14,360 nt of DNA, taken from the NCBI GenBank assembly GCA_000333855.2, contig CM007321.1:159629-173988 (forward strand), written 5' to 3'. The notes beneath the pieces are model-generated. The model was not told the origin of the DNA. It ran no database searches and was given only the letters and a program-made list of their open reading frames with translations. The DNA comes from Endotrypanum monterogeii. Lineage: Eukaryota > Euglenozoa > Kinetoplastea > Trypanosomatida > Trypanosomatidae. Of the stretch, positions 14,345 through 14,360 are shown one piece after another. Position numbers and translations under genes: made by a program. Each line of letters starts with the position of its first letter. Within the stretch, counting starts at the first letter, position 1.

Positions 14345-14360
14345 AGACGACGACGACGGG

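Larger units (their letters stand above)
14253..14360. other. 3' flank of DDI1 (window end)
   Basis: No gene is visible. The stretch holds a TA-containing 24-nt palindrome (14264-14287), a TG-rich stretch (14288-14319), a G-quadruplex-type tract (14322-14344) and a short GAC repeat at the window edge. Confidence 0.8.

Overview
The window looks like nuclear chromosomal DNA of a kinetoplastid, most likely Leishmania or a close Leishmaniinae relative. Four long, intronless, GC-rich genes all lie on the + strand. They are separated by 0.7-1 kb spacers full of microsatellites (TA, TG, CT, ACGC, CATA), homopolymers and polypyrimidine tracts. Each polypyrimidine tract is followed by an AG shortly before the first in-frame ATG. 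That is the expected layout of a polycistronic directional gene cluster, in which mRNAs are made by spliced-leader trans-splicing and coupled polyadenylation. The presence of a kinetoplastid mitochondrial RNA-editing ligase is diagnostic for the lineage. From memory, REL1 and DDI1 sit close together on Leishmania chromosome 1, so this is probably the syntenic block; I could not check this.

Layout. 1-433: upstream spacer with a C-rich tract, a (TA)22 array, an ACGC array and two candidate splice acceptor zones. 434-3583: a 1049-residue beta-propeller protein that best resembles the WDR20/creC family, which in other eukaryotes are cofactors of USP12/USP46-type deubiquitinases. 3584-4542: spacer. 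4543-6018: RNA-editing ligase REL1, with mitochondrial presequence and all nucleotidyltransferase motifs intact. 6019-6860: spacer. 6861-12287: a 1808-residue TBCK-like protein (degenerate kinase homology, TBC Rab-GAP domain with both catalytic fingers, C-terminal rhodanese homology without the catalytic cysteine). 12288-12968: spacer. 12969-14252: Ddi1, a ubiquitin-like / retropepsin-like aspartyl protease / UBA protein. 14253-14360: start of its 3' flank, with a 24-nt palindrome and a strong G-quadruplex motif.

The genes do not form a pathway in the bacterial operon sense. REL1 works in mitochondrial U-insertion/deletion editing, the TBCK-like protein probably in endosomal Rab traffic, and Ddi1 and possibly the WDR20-like protein in the ubiquitin-proteasome system. 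Co-transcription here carries no functional implication, and expression is expected to be set by UTRs and mRNA processing. Most interesting are the previously easy-to-miss identities of the two large low-complexity proteins (TBCK and WDR20 homologues), the way large insertions split the TBCK pseudokinase and rhodanese regions, and the strand-asymmetric G-tract / C-tract pattern in the spacers.
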